Origin: Flavobacteriales bacterium UBA6051
GTDB lineage: Bacteria > Bacteroidota > Bacteroidia > Flavobacteriales_D > Crocinitomicaceae
Direction: 5' to 3'
Assembly (NCBI GenBank): GCA_002427735.1
Contig: DIYP01000007.1
Coordinates: 124,001 to 188,000 of the forward strand
Length of the DNA stretch: 64,000 nucleotides
Part shown: piece by piece, positions 9,735 through 17,923 of the stretch
Numbering within the stretch: the stretch's first letter is position 1
Layout: every line of letters starts with the position of its first letter
The notes under the pieces: model-generated
What the model saw: only the letters and a program-made list of their open reading frames with translations
The model's database searches: none
What the model was told of the DNA's origin: nothing
Position numbers and translations under genes: made by a program

Positions 9735-9773
9735 TAAAAAAAGCCGATGCTATGGAGCATCGGCTTTTTTTAT
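9735..9773. terminator. Bidirectional intrinsic terminator
   Basis: AAGCCGATGCT (9741-9751) and AGCATCGGCTT (9756-9766) form a perfect 11-bp stem with the loop ATGG. An A-run precedes it and a T-run follows, so it can stop transcription of both convergent neighbours (nhaC at 8281 and the minus gene ending at 9789). Confidence 0.92.
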
Positions 9774-9788
9774 TTTCAGTGGCTAGTA

Positions 9789-11648
9789 TTAATAGCTTTG
9801 AATATATCGCTCTAGTTCGTTTTTGTCCTTTTCAAAAGTAAATACACCGATCACCTCGTAATACTCGGCGCGGTTTCTACAATTGCCATAGGCGGCCTTG
9901 GCAAATTCCAATTGCTGCGCCGAAAAGCTAAACATTTGAGTAATCTCTTTGATTTGGTATACTGAAAGACAACTATTTGTTGCAGCATGCTTAGCCACTC
10001 TTAGCTTATCCTTATCGAATGATTCAGATTCAATTGTAGTCTTCAATCTATTGAAAGCAGAACCACTCATCATGCATTGAGAATAATCGCGATTACCATT
10101 GTTCATTCCACCGTTATTATTCATTCCGCCATTGTTCATACTTCCTGGCTGAGGTGGAGCTTGTTCAGCTGAAAATACTTTCGATTTAAGAGAGTATTTC
10201 CCTTTGTTCAACTTCACTTCATAGTACAGTTTGTTGTAGCCTTCTCCGATGAAGAGCGTCTTTTCAGCAACTCCACCATCTTCCATGACAACTTTTACTT
10301 TCTTAGCAACGCTTTCACTCGTGTGCAGAGTGAAGTTACTTGTCGGTCCTGAAGTCAATTGTTGACTTTGAGCGTATAAGTTGAAACAACCAACTTCACT
10401 AAAGATTTGTACAGCCACAGCTCCATTCATTCCATCATTTTGTGCCTGACAAATTCTGCTTGCAGGTTCGGGTTGACCTCCATTCGATACATTTTGCGCC
10501 TGACCTCCGTTATTATTTTTGGAAGAACCATCTGCTTCTTCAGAAGAGAGTGGCAAGTACTTTAGGCTATATTCGCCCTTCTTTTGCTTAACCTCAAAAT
10601 AGATGGCTTTGTAATCATCTTTTGCGTAAATGCTCTTCTCGATGATCCCGCCATCTTCCATGATGACCTTCACTTTTTTCGAACTAGCATTGATTCTGTA
10701 AGTCAGGTTACTTGTGTAGTCTGGTGTATATTCTTCACCCATCATATAGAATTTAAAGCACCCAACATCACTACTGATGTTGACCTTAATATTTCCTTCG
10801 GTTTGAGCCGTATGCGATGGACATGTCTTCACGGTATGTTGTGTTCGACCATTTGTTACAGAAAAAGCAGGAATATTCAACTTGTCCATTGGAATTCTGT
10901 GAATTGCCTGTGATAAATCAACTTGGATTTGAGATTCTTCTGATTCAGCATCGAATTTAAAAGGTGCTTTCCCCCCAGGAAGTACTTGTACGGTTCTTCC
11001 AGTTGTAACGGATGGGCTTATTTCAAGTGGTGCTCCAGCAGCGCTTGCCGTCACCTTCAATCCATCGAAAATCATAAGCTCATTGACGTCGTTCTGCGTT
11101 TGATCCAATTCTGTATCAATGATAACACCGTACTTTCCTTTTTTGAACGAAACCTTTTTTACTTCGATATGAATTGATCCATCTTCTTTGTTTTCTCCCG
11201 TTCCGTCACTCTTTAATGTGATAGGAGGGATTGGTAACGTTGATGAAGGTAAAGCTCCGATTGTCATCCCTTCCAGAGATACGTCAAAAGCTCCAACAGG
11301 AACTTCAGGTCCTCCTGTAACTGTGATTGTCCAGGATTTTTTTGTGTCTGGTAAAATAATAAAAGGCTTCTTTCGCGTATTCGGAAAATACTTTCCAACA
11401 CCTTGTAAGTCTAGTCCTGTCTTATCTAAATTAAAGGTGATATACTTGTTTTTTGATTTATTCTCAACAGTAAGTTTAAACTTGTATTCATTCTTTGAAG
11501 AAGTGAGATCTTCAAGACCGATTCTTACATCATCCGAAAAATAATCGGGTGGTGCGACGTAAACATCACTTTGAGCATGTAGTAGATTGGTTGTTAAAGT
11601 ACTGAGCGCAGTTAAAAATGCAACTAACAATAGATTTCCAAATTTCAT
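9789..11648 (-). CDS. Secreted DUF4476 protein with an internal duplication
   Basis: The ATG at 11648 gives 619 residues with the signal peptide MKFGNLLLVAFLTALSTLTT up to about residue 26. The upstream in-frame extension to 11681 is rejected because it precedes the signal. The N-terminal ~270 residues look like beta-rich domains. Two related ~90-residue repeats follow (about 273-370 and 399-489), sharing VGCFxxY, KKVKVxMEDGG and KGxYSLK. An Asn/Gly/Met-rich linker leads to a C-terminal DUF4476 domain (about 525-619). DUF4476 is common in Bacteroidetes secreted proteins, with no established function. The location is probably periplasmic or outer surface; there is no lipobox and no T9SS domain. 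Confidence 0.82.
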   Translation of the reverse strand: MKFGNLLLVAFLTALSTLTTNLLHAQSDVYVAPPDYFSDDVRIGLEDLTSSKNEYKFKLTVENKSKNKYITFNLDKTGLDLQGVGKYFPNTRKKPFIILPDTKKSWTITVTGGPEVPVGAFDVSLEGMTIGALPSSTLPIPPITLKSDGTGENKEDGSIHIEVKKVSFKKGKYGVIIDTELDQTQNDVNELMIFDGLKVTASAAGAPLEISPSVTTGRTVQVLPGGKAPFKFDAESEESQIQVDLSQAIHRIPMDKLNIPAFSVTNGRTQHTVKTCPSHTAQTEGNIKVNISSDVGCFKFYMMGEEYTPDYTSNLTYRINASSKKVKVIMEDGGIIEKSIYAKDDYKAIYFEVKQKKGEYSLKYLPLSSEEADGSSKNNNGGQAQNVSNGGQPEPASRICQAQNDGMNGAVAVQIFSEVGCFNLYAQSQQLTSGPTSNFTLHTSESVAKKVKVVMEDGGVAEKTLFIGEGYNKLYYEVKLNKGKYSLKSKVFSAEQAPPQPGSMNNGGMNNNGGMNNGNRDYSQCMMSGSAFNRLKTTIESESFDKDKLRVAKHAATNSCLSVYQIKEITQMFSFSAQQLEFAKAAYGNCRNRAEYYEVIGVFTFEKDKNELERYIQSY

Positions 11649-11853
11649 TGATCCTTGTTTTTGATTTAAGTATACGTACACCTTAAATAAGTCAGGTTTT
11701 TTTAAAGTGAACCTAAAGGTAAGAATGATTTTTAAATCTCTTTTAGGTCAAATTAGAAACCCATTTAACGTGTATTTCTGTTTTCGTAAAGTTATCGCAC
11801 AAGGTGTGCCAAGCGCCGTTTTTCAAGGGTGACAGAAAGTAGACATTTTAAAA

Positions 11854-13674
11854 TCAGAGGTTCCTGATGGTGTCAGAATCGCTATTACTCCCTTGATTTA
11901 CAGTTATTTTTTTAAAAAGTCTGTTTTTTGCTTTTTTCACACTTTCGGGAGACACAAAAACGTATTCAGCGATTTCTTTGTTGGATAAGTTCAATTTAAT
12001 TAGACAACACAATCGTCGTTCGTTCTTTGAAAGTGATCCTGTTGTTATTGCTTCCAGGCGCACAAAAAAACTTGGATAGACAAGTTCAAATTCTGTTAGG
12101 AAATTAGGCCAGTTACGATCATTAAGGTTTTCCATCAACGCCTCTGCTGAATCTTGTTTTTCACCTTCAGTACGTAAGCTTTTTAACTCTTCTTCATTTG
12201 CAGCAATGGCCGTTTTAGCTTCAGCAAGCCTTGAAAGCAGCATCGTCCGTTGCTGTTTTTCTTTATTGAGTTCATTTTGGCGAGCGACTAATTTCTCTTT
12301 GTTGTTTTTGTTTCGGTAATAGAGAACGTAAAGGCCGATCAATAAAAACAAGCCGGAGAAGCCGTAGATATATCTCCAACGCACAGACCTTTCTTCTTCC
12401 AATATCAGGTCGTGACTTAGTTGGACATTACGCTGTTCTTCTGCTTGAATAGCTTCATTTTTTTCACGAACAATTCGGTTGACAGCGATGCGTTGTGTCG
12501 CAATAATTTTTTCTTTGGCCAAAGAAGCGTCTTTCAAATCGGCATAAATTTCTTTGTAATACAGTGCTTTCGAAGTATTGTTTTGAACTTTGAAATAATC
12601 ATAGAGCATCTGGGTAAGTTCAATCTTTACTTGATCACTAATAACTGATTCATTTGCCCTAAACTGACGATCCAACTCAGGATAATTAAATCCAGAATAC
12701 TCAATTATTGTACCCACCGAATACCATTGAAGTCTTTCCTGCAAATTAATAGAGTTCGTATCAATACTTTCAAACATTTCGTGGGCTTCGGAAATCCTGT
12801 TCAAGTCCGTCAAGATTTGACAAGCCGTCAATTTCACTTGAAAAACATCACCTGCCAGACTCTTTTTTTCCAGGAGTTCAATGGCTGTTTTTGCATGCTC
12901 TAAAGCTTTTTCTGGTTTTTCTTCCATGCGGTAAACAATGGAAAGATTTACGTTTGCAATGCCAATATGTCTGGGATCTCCACCGGCATAATCGATGGAT
13001 TTTTGATAGTTTTCTCTGGCGCTTTTGTAATCTCCAATGTCTTTTAAAACTGTTCCAATATTGTTGTACAAACTCGCGCTAAGCGAAGAATCTGATTTGG
13101 CGAGATCAAGTCCTGCGTAATATTCTTGAAGGGCTAAATCATAGGCCGAAATATTGACAAAAATGCTGCCTTTAACATTCTTACCAAATACCTGTTGTTT
13201 GATCTGATCTTTCGTATAATACATTTCAGCAGAATCCATATAAATGAAGGCCTTATCCGGTTCGTTCAGGATTTGATTGTATACGTTAGATTTCAATGAG
13301 TAATTCGTTGAAATCAGAGCAGAGTCAGCTAATTGAATCGCAAGTTGACTGGAGATAGAGAGATAGTCAAGTGCCTTATCAATTCTATTTTGGTATATGG
13401 AAATGATTCCAATGGTCTTAGCAGCTTTCGCTCTTGATGAATCGATCTTTTTATTTTCAAAGACGTAATATGCGTCCATGGCTTCTTTTTCAGCACTTTC
13501 AAGATCAAACAAGGTAAAGTACTCTTGTGCCAGTTGAATCCGTGTTTGTGCCATTCTTACTTCATCATTTGTAGAACTCAATTCCCTTTTAAGACTATCA
13601 ATTTTTGAGTTAGACTGTCCAAAACAAGTAATGGATGTGATGAGTGTCAAGAATGATAAAAAGTAGTTTTTCAT
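11854..13674 (-). CDS. Membrane-anchored TPR protein with LuxR-type DNA-binding domain
   Basis: The 606 residues run as follows: signal peptide (MKNYFLSFLTLITSITCFGQ), a tetratricopeptide region (about 30-380, with repeats such as SLYNNIGTVLKDIGDYKSARENY), a coiled segment, one membrane helix (about 431-455), a second coiled coil, and a C-terminal helix-turn-helix (about 558-600). The HTH shows ERRLCCLIKLNLSNKEIAEY and then VSPESVKKAKNRLFKK, which is LuxR/GerE-like. This layout puts the TPR sensor in the periplasm and the DNA-binding domain in the cytoplasm, and is a known Bacteroidetes regulator type. Its targets and signal are unknown. A TATCTTTG box on the minus strand (13728-13721) is the likely promoter. 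Confidence 0.88.
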   Translation of the reverse strand: MKNYFLSFLTLITSITCFGQSNSKIDSLKRELSSTNDEVRMAQTRIQLAQEYFTLFDLESAEKEAMDAYYVFENKKIDSSRAKAAKTIGIISIYQNRIDKALDYLSISSQLAIQLADSALISTNYSLKSNVYNQILNEPDKAFIYMDSAEMYYTKDQIKQQVFGKNVKGSIFVNISAYDLALQEYYAGLDLAKSDSSLSASLYNNIGTVLKDIGDYKSARENYQKSIDYAGGDPRHIGIANVNLSIVYRMEEKPEKALEHAKTAIELLEKKSLAGDVFQVKLTACQILTDLNRISEAHEMFESIDTNSINLQERLQWYSVGTIIEYSGFNYPELDRQFRANESVISDQVKIELTQMLYDYFKVQNNTSKALYYKEIYADLKDASLAKEKIIATQRIAVNRIVREKNEAIQAEEQRNVQLSHDLILEEERSVRWRYIYGFSGLFLLIGLYVLYYRNKNNKEKLVARQNELNKEKQQRTMLLSRLAEAKTAIAANEEELKSLRTEGEKQDSAEALMENLNDRNWPNFLTEFELVYPSFFVRLEAITTGSLSKNERRLCCLIKLNLSNKEIAEYVFVSPESVKKAKNRLFKKITVNQGSNSDSDTIRNL

Positions 13675-13720
13675 TGAATAGGGTTAACCTTTTTCGAATT
13701 TAGAAAATCTTGTAGGTTCG

Positions 13721-13728
13721 CAAAGATA
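13721..13728 (-). promoter_or_regulatory. Candidate -7 box of the TPR/LuxR-type regulator gene
   Basis: The minus strand reads TATCTTTG, an exact TAnnTTTG match, about 47 nt upstream of the ATG at 13674. No good -33 partner is seen. Confidence 0.4.
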
Positions 13729-13812
13729 AAATCCATGAAAGATATTTTGATATCAGTTATATGCTCAAGAATCATGGATAAATAATTTTAACTTTAAAGA
13801 AACCTTATCTAG

Positions 13813-14652
13813 ATGAAAATATTCCCATTTGTATTCTTCTTGTTTGTTCTTTGTTCTTGCTCGTCTGGAGTATCGGAAATAGATGAAGATTTCACTGATG
13901 TAAGTTATACTTTGGAAGAGTTTAAAAGAGATACAGCAGTTCTATCTCAGTTATCTCAAAATGCACTAGCTGCATGGCTAACTGTAAAAGAAGAGGCAGA
14001 AACCAGTGATTTTCTCGATTCGGATATTGCAGCACAAGTTCCATCTTCTTTTTCATGCATTCTGATCGGATCAGAAGTATTTGAGAAAATTGAAGCTAAT
14101 CGTCCCATTTCTCATGGTATAATTGATGAACGAGCGCGTTCTGTGAGCCGGATTCTAGGACCAACCTCAGATGATGCCCTTACTGATAAAATGAAAAAAC
14201 AACTCAATGATTATTATTTCAGAAGATCTTGCAGTGATAGCAGTGTTTTCATTTTTGAAAATTATAATCAATATAACTTTTCGAGTATTGAGGGGAGTAT
14301 TAAGAATTTAGTAGATGCGCATGATGAAGATTTAGTAATTCTTATTGCGGATAAGTGGGAAATGACACTGCCAGAATTAATAGATAATGATGAATTTAGT
14401 CCTGGCTATGCAACCGCAAATGTGAGTGCTGTTCAAATGTCTACTGGTAAGCTCATTGGGCGTTTTACAGTCAGCGCTGAAAACAGTGAGACTGTAAGTT
14501 ACATGACATATTCATCTACTGGTGTGGGAGGATACACGGAAATTGATGATGACCTATTCGATAATTTTGAAAATACGCTGAGTCAACAATTTAAGCGATT
14601 GTTCTCATCCAATGGAATGCCTAAGAATATTGACTTCGTGTTTCAAAAATAG
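13813..14652 (+). CDS. Predicted lipoprotein of unknown function
   Basis: The product has 279 residues and starts with a lipoprotein signal peptide ending FVLCSCSSG, so the mature N-terminus is probably a lipid-modified Cys at residue 15 or 17. The rest is acidic and soluble, with no motif I recognise. The ATG at 13813 directly precedes the signal. TAACTTTA (13789-13796) is a near match to the -7 consensus. The gene converges with another small lipoprotein gene (14658-15281), 5 bp apart, which suggests no shared function. It is a real gene by length, signal peptide and frame; its function is unknown. Confidence 0.75.
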   Translation: MKIFPFVFFLFVLCSCSSGVSEIDEDFTDVSYTLEEFKRDTAVLSQLSQNALAAWLTVKEEAETSDFLDSDIAAQVPSSFSCILIGSEVFEKIEANRPISHGIIDERARSVSRILGPTSDDALTDKMKKQLNDYYFRRSCSDSSVFIFENYNQYNFSSIEGSIKNLVDAHDEDLVILIADKWEMTLPELIDNDEFSPGYATANVSAVQMSTGKLIGRFTVSAENSETVSYMTYSSTGVGGYTEIDDDLFDNFENTLSQQFKRLFSSNGMPKNIDFVFQK

Positions 14653-14657
14653 CCCCG

Positions 14658-15281
14658 TTAAAAGTTAAGACTGAAAATCGAACAGTTGTTGGCAGATAGA
14701 TTAATCGTTGCATTCACGAAAGTCTCATCAATGAAAGCGACATAAGCGCAGTAAGTTTCATTGTTTTGAACTGCTATTTCAAAACCGATTTCATTTACTT
14801 TTCCAGATAAGCGGTTCTTCATTTCTTTTTCTGTCACTGCCAATTGTTCGTTCGTGACATTTGCAGAATCCAATAAGCTCACGACAGTTGGGAAATCATG
14901 TGCAGAAAGAGCATTGATAGCATTCAGAGCATTTTGCTTACAGTTCAGCGCTTTTTCCAAATTCTCTTTGGAGATATCCAATTTAATGGCTCCCTCACGG
15001 TTTTTAATGAGGTATCGATCAAAGAACAGATCTTCTTTTTTCAAAGCTTCAAAACAATCCTCGAGAATGGCTCCGGACACCGCTGCGTACTCCATATGAG
15101 ACAGGAAAGATATAGCAAGTGTTTCAGATCCTTCAGAAGCATGAGCAATATCCCAATGATGCTCTGCAGCAACATTCTCAATTATTTTTGTGAGCTCATC
15201 ATTGCCTTCCTCTACAGGTTGTTCTCCACAACTTACTAAGAAAAGAAAAGTGGCTGTGGCTAATAGTAATGATCGAATCAT
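14658..15281 (-). CDS. Predicted lipoprotein of unknown function
   Basis: This 207-residue protein begins MIRSLLLATATFLFLVSCGE, a lipoprotein signal with the lipobox Cys at residue 18. An acidic, helix-rich body follows (ENLEKALNCKQNALNAINAL). A few Cys residues in the mature part may form disulfides in the periplasm. I do not recognise a family. Its promoter on the minus strand (15353-15317) lies back to back with the ffh promoter. Confidence 0.75.
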   Translation of the reverse strand: MIRSLLLATATFLFLVSCGEQPVEEGNDELTKIIENVAAEHHWDIAHASEGSETLAISFLSHMEYAAVSGAILEDCFEALKKEDLFFDRYLIKNREGAIKLDISKENLEKALNCKQNALNAINALSAHDFPTVVSLLDSANVTNEQLAVTEKEMKNRLSGKVNEIGFEIAVQNNETYCAYVAFIDETFVNATINLSANNCSIFSLNF

Positions 15282-15316
15282 GATTAAAATGCGTTGAAAA
15301 ACCTATTTAAAAATCT

Positions 15317-15353
15317 CAAAGTTAACAATACATTTGATCTTGATTGCTTCAAA
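15317..15353 (-). promoter_or_regulatory. Candidate promoter of the lipoprotein gene, overlapping the ffh promoter
   Basis: The minus strand shows TTTG (15353-15350), 25 nt, then TAACTTTG (15324-15317). The -7 box is exact but the spacing is longer than usual. The leader to the ATG at 15281 would be about 30 nt. Confidence 0.45.
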
Positions 15354-15378
15354 TAACCTGAGCTTTTTGCTAACTTTG
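15344..15378 (+). promoter_or_regulatory. Candidate ffh promoter
   Basis: TTG (15344-15346), 24 nt, then TAACTTTG (15371-15378), an exact -7 match 21 nt before the ffh ATG at 15400. It shares the -33 zone with the divergent lipoprotein promoter. Confidence 0.55.
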
Positions 15379-15399
15379 TAGCCCGAAATTCTTTAGAAT

Positions 15400-16743
15400 A
15401 TGTTTGAAAATTTAACGGATAAGTTTGAGAGAGCATTTAAGGTCCTGAAAGGTCATGGACAAATCTCCGAAATTAATGTTGCGGAAACGCTCAAGGAAGT
15501 GAGACGCGCATTGCTGGATGCCGATGTTAACTTTAAGACGGCTAAAGAATTTACCAATACCGTTAAAGAAAAGGCTATAGGTCAAAATGTATTGACTTCC
15601 ATTTCTCCCGGACAATTAATGATTAAGATCTGCCACGAAGAGTTGGTAGAACTGATGGGAGGGAATGAAGTCGATATTGACATCAAAGGAAACCCAGGTA
15701 TTGTATTGATGTCTGGACTTCAAGGTTCAGGTAAGACCACCTTCACAGGAAAGTTAGGAAATTACCTCAAGACAAAGAAAGGCAAGAAGCCATTATTGGT
15801 AGCCTGTGACGTTTATCGTCCTGCGGCGATAGACCAGTTGCATGTTTTGGGAGAGCAGTTGGATATTGAAGTTTATTCGAACCGCGAAGAGAAGAATCCT
15901 GTTGCGATTGCTCAGGCCGCAATCCAACACGCGAAAAGCAATGGATTCAACGTAGTAATTGTCGATACCGCTGGTCGTTTAGCTGTTGATGAGCAAATGA
16001 TGTCGGAGATTGCCGATGTTAAGAACGCAATTCAACCTTCAGAAACGCTCTTTGTGGTAGATGCCATGACTGGTCAAGACGCTGTAAATACGGCTAAGGC
16101 CTTTAATGATCGAATCAATTTTGATGGCGTTGTTCTTACGAAATTAGACGGTGATACACGCGGTGGAGCTGCTTTGTCTATCAAATCAGTGGTTAACAAA
16201 CCCATTAAGTTTGTCGGGACAGGTGAGAAGATGGATGCACTAGATGTATTCTATCCTTCCAGAATGGCTGACAGAATCCTCGGTAAGGGAGATATCGTTT
16301 CTCTTGTTGAGCGCGCGCAGGAACAATTCGATGAAGAGGAAGCGCGCAAGCTGCAGAAAAAGATTAAGAAGAATCAATTTGACTTTAACGATTTCCTCGG
16401 TCAATTGCAGCAAGTAAAGAAAATGGGGAATGTCAAGGATCTGATGGGAATGTTACCTGGAATGGGCAAAGCCATGAAAGATGTTGAAATCGAAGATGAT
16501 GCATTCAAACACATTGAAGCGATCATTTACTCCATGACGCCAAAAGAACGATCAAATCCTGAAATCATTAATGGACCACGCAAGAATCGCATTGCAAAGG
16601 GAAGTGGTACAAATATTCAAGAGGTCAATAAGTTGATGAAACAATTCAACGACACTAAGAAAATGATGAAGATGATGAGCAATCCTAAGAACATGCGCCA
16701 AATGATGAAGCAGTTCAAAGGAATGGGCGGTCCTGGAATGTAA
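15400..16743 (+). CDS. ffh: Signal recognition particle protein Ffh (SRP54 homologue)
   Basis: The 447-residue protein has the full SRP54 plan: a helical N domain (1-about 95), a GTPase G domain with P-loop GLQGSGKTT (106-114), VDTAGR (about 187) and TKLDGD, and a Met-rich C-terminal M domain (MMKMMSNPKNMRQMMKQF) that binds 4.5S RNA and signal sequences. It targets nascent membrane proteins to the FtsY/Sec system. The length matches the family. The ATG at 15400 is supported by the conserved N-terminus (MFENLTDKFERAF). A good -7 box lies 21 nt upstream, and the gene is transcribed alone. Confidence 0.97.
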   Translation: MFENLTDKFERAFKVLKGHGQISEINVAETLKEVRRALLDADVNFKTAKEFTNTVKEKAIGQNVLTSISPGQLMIKICHEELVELMGGNEVDIDIKGNPGIVLMSGLQGSGKTTFTGKLGNYLKTKKGKKPLLVACDVYRPAAIDQLHVLGEQLDIEVYSNREEKNPVAIAQAAIQHAKSNGFNVVIVDTAGRLAVDEQMMSEIADVKNAIQPSETLFVVDAMTGQDAVNTAKAFNDRINFDGVVLTKLDGDTRGGAALSIKSVVNKPIKFVGTGEKMDALDVFYPSRMADRILGKGDIVSLVERAQEQFDEEEARKLQKKIKKNQFDFNDFLGQLQQVKKMGNVKDLMGMLPGMGKAMKDVEIEDDAFKHIEAIIYSMTPKERSNPEIINGPRKNRIAKGSGTNIQEVNKLMKQFNDTKKMMKMMSNPKNMRQMMKQFKGMGGPGM

Positions 16744-16749
16744 GCCTTA

Positions 16750-17085
16750 TTAATCAATTAATCTCTTCAATGCCAAGAAGAAGTTAGACTCAAGCAAGTC
16801 TATTTCTCCATCAGCAAGGAAAAGTTTTTGAATATCTTCAACTAGTTTGTGGATTTCATCTTTAGAGTATTCGAACTTATCAATGTTATGTAAGATTTTT
16901 TGAATACTCTGGTAATCATTGTCATTTTCCAATTCACGATGCACACGAATGTAGGCATCTGTAGAAACGAGTGCTAGAATCATTTCCGATTCCTCTGGTG
17001 ATTCGAAAAAATTGGATTTAGCAGCATAAGATAAAAGGTATGCTTTGAATTCTTCTCTTGTCCAATCAGTTGTGATATTTTCCAT
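16750..17085 (-). CDS. Small helical acidic protein, TerB-like
   Basis: From the ATG at 17085 the product is 111 residues (MENITTDWTREEFKAYLL). The frame continues upstream to a GTG at 17127, but the ATG start looks natural. The protein is acidic and all-helical, with no signal peptide or membrane segment. Its pattern, including LFLADGEIDLLESNFFLAL near the C-terminus, resembles the TerB/DjlA helical fold, in which an acidic D-G-E turn is typical. That resemblance is by eye and weak, and no function is claimed. It converges with ffh, 6 bp apart. Confidence 0.65.
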   Translation of the reverse strand: MENITTDWTREEFKAYLLSYAAKSNFFESPEESEMILALVSTDAYIRVHRELENDNDYQSIQKILHNIDKFEYSKDEIHKLVEDIQKLFLADGEIDLLESNFFLALKRLID

Positions 17086-17166
17086 AGGTCTCTCGTAAAG
17101 TGTTTTAGCCAAATTAATGCTGTACACTGAGATAAACTATGACTTAAGTCAAAAAAAGTAAGGTAT

Positions 17167-17919
17167 TTACTTCCATTCTTTTAATTCTACCCCATCGGAA
17201 CTGACTTCTAAATAAGTGCAGTAGTTGATCCACTCACCAAGATTAAAATAGATGGATTGTTTGGAGAGTTCATATGTCAGAGGTAGATGACGATGACCAA
17301 AAATGAAGTAATCAGTATGCTTCTTTTTTAGCTCCTCTCGGCAAAACTGTATAAGCCATTCGCGTTCTTCTCCCAGAAATATTTCATCCTGGCCCTTTGA
17401 TTTTGCACGGCTCGTTTTGGAAGATACATCCGCGAGCCAAATTCCAAAATTAGGATGAAGTCGAGCAAAGCACCACTGGCAAAACTTATTGGCAAATACC
17501 TTTTTTAAGAATTTATATCCTTTATCTCCAGGCCCTAAGCCATCTCCATGTCCAATGAAATACTTTTTGCCAAAGAACTCACGCTCAATTGGTGCACGGT
17601 ATAACTGTACGCCTGTCTCTTGGGGCAAGTAATCAAAAATCCACATGTCATGATTACCTGTAAATAAGTGAATTGGAATACCCTTATCCGTCAATTCAGC
17701 GATTTTGCCTAAAAGACGAACAAAACCTCGTGGAACAGCTCTTTTATATTCAAACCAAAAGTCAAAAACATCTCCAACAAGAAAGATTTCTGCAGCTGTT
17801 GGTTCAATGTGCTCGAGCCATGCGATTATCTTCTTCTCTCGCTCAAGACTCGAAGCATAATCTGGTGCACCCAGATGAAAATCGGATGCGAAGTAGATTT
17901 TTTTTTCGTCGCTACTCAT
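17167..17919 (-). CDS. lpxH: UDP-2,3-diacylglucosamine diphosphatase, LpxH-type metallophosphoesterase
   Basis: The 250-residue protein carries the calcineurin-like metallophosphoesterase motifs in order: SDFHLG (12-17), GDVFDFW (49-55), GNHDMW (88-93), GHGDG, and a C-terminal GHRHLP. In the lipid A pathway LpxH cleaves UDP-diacylglucosamine to lipid X and UMP at the inner face of the membrane. The FDFWFEY segment is typical of LpxH-like proteins in Bacteroidetes. It is the last gene of a minus-strand run that also holds lpxK, another lipid A enzyme, which supports the call. The ATG at 17919 starts only 4 bp after the upstream TlpA-like gene ends. Confidence 0.85.
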   Translation of the reverse strand: MSSDEKKIYFASDFHLGAPDYASSLEREKKIIAWLEHIEPTAAEIFLVGDVFDFWFEYKRAVPRGFVRLLGKIAELTDKGIPIHLFTGNHDMWIFDYLPQETGVQLYRAPIEREFFGKKYFIGHGDGLGPGDKGYKFLKKVFANKFCQWCFARLHPNFGIWLADVSSKTSRAKSKGQDEIFLGEEREWLIQFCREELKKKHTDYFIFGHRHLPLTYELSKQSIYFNLGEWINYCTYLEVSSDGVELKEWK

Positions 17920-17923
17920 TCAG

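Noticed and set aside
10080..10145. Short repeats resembling a CRISPR or tandem array
   Set aside because: They are codon repeats for an Asn/Gly/Met-rich linker inside the DUF4476 protein; no spacers or conserved repeat length.
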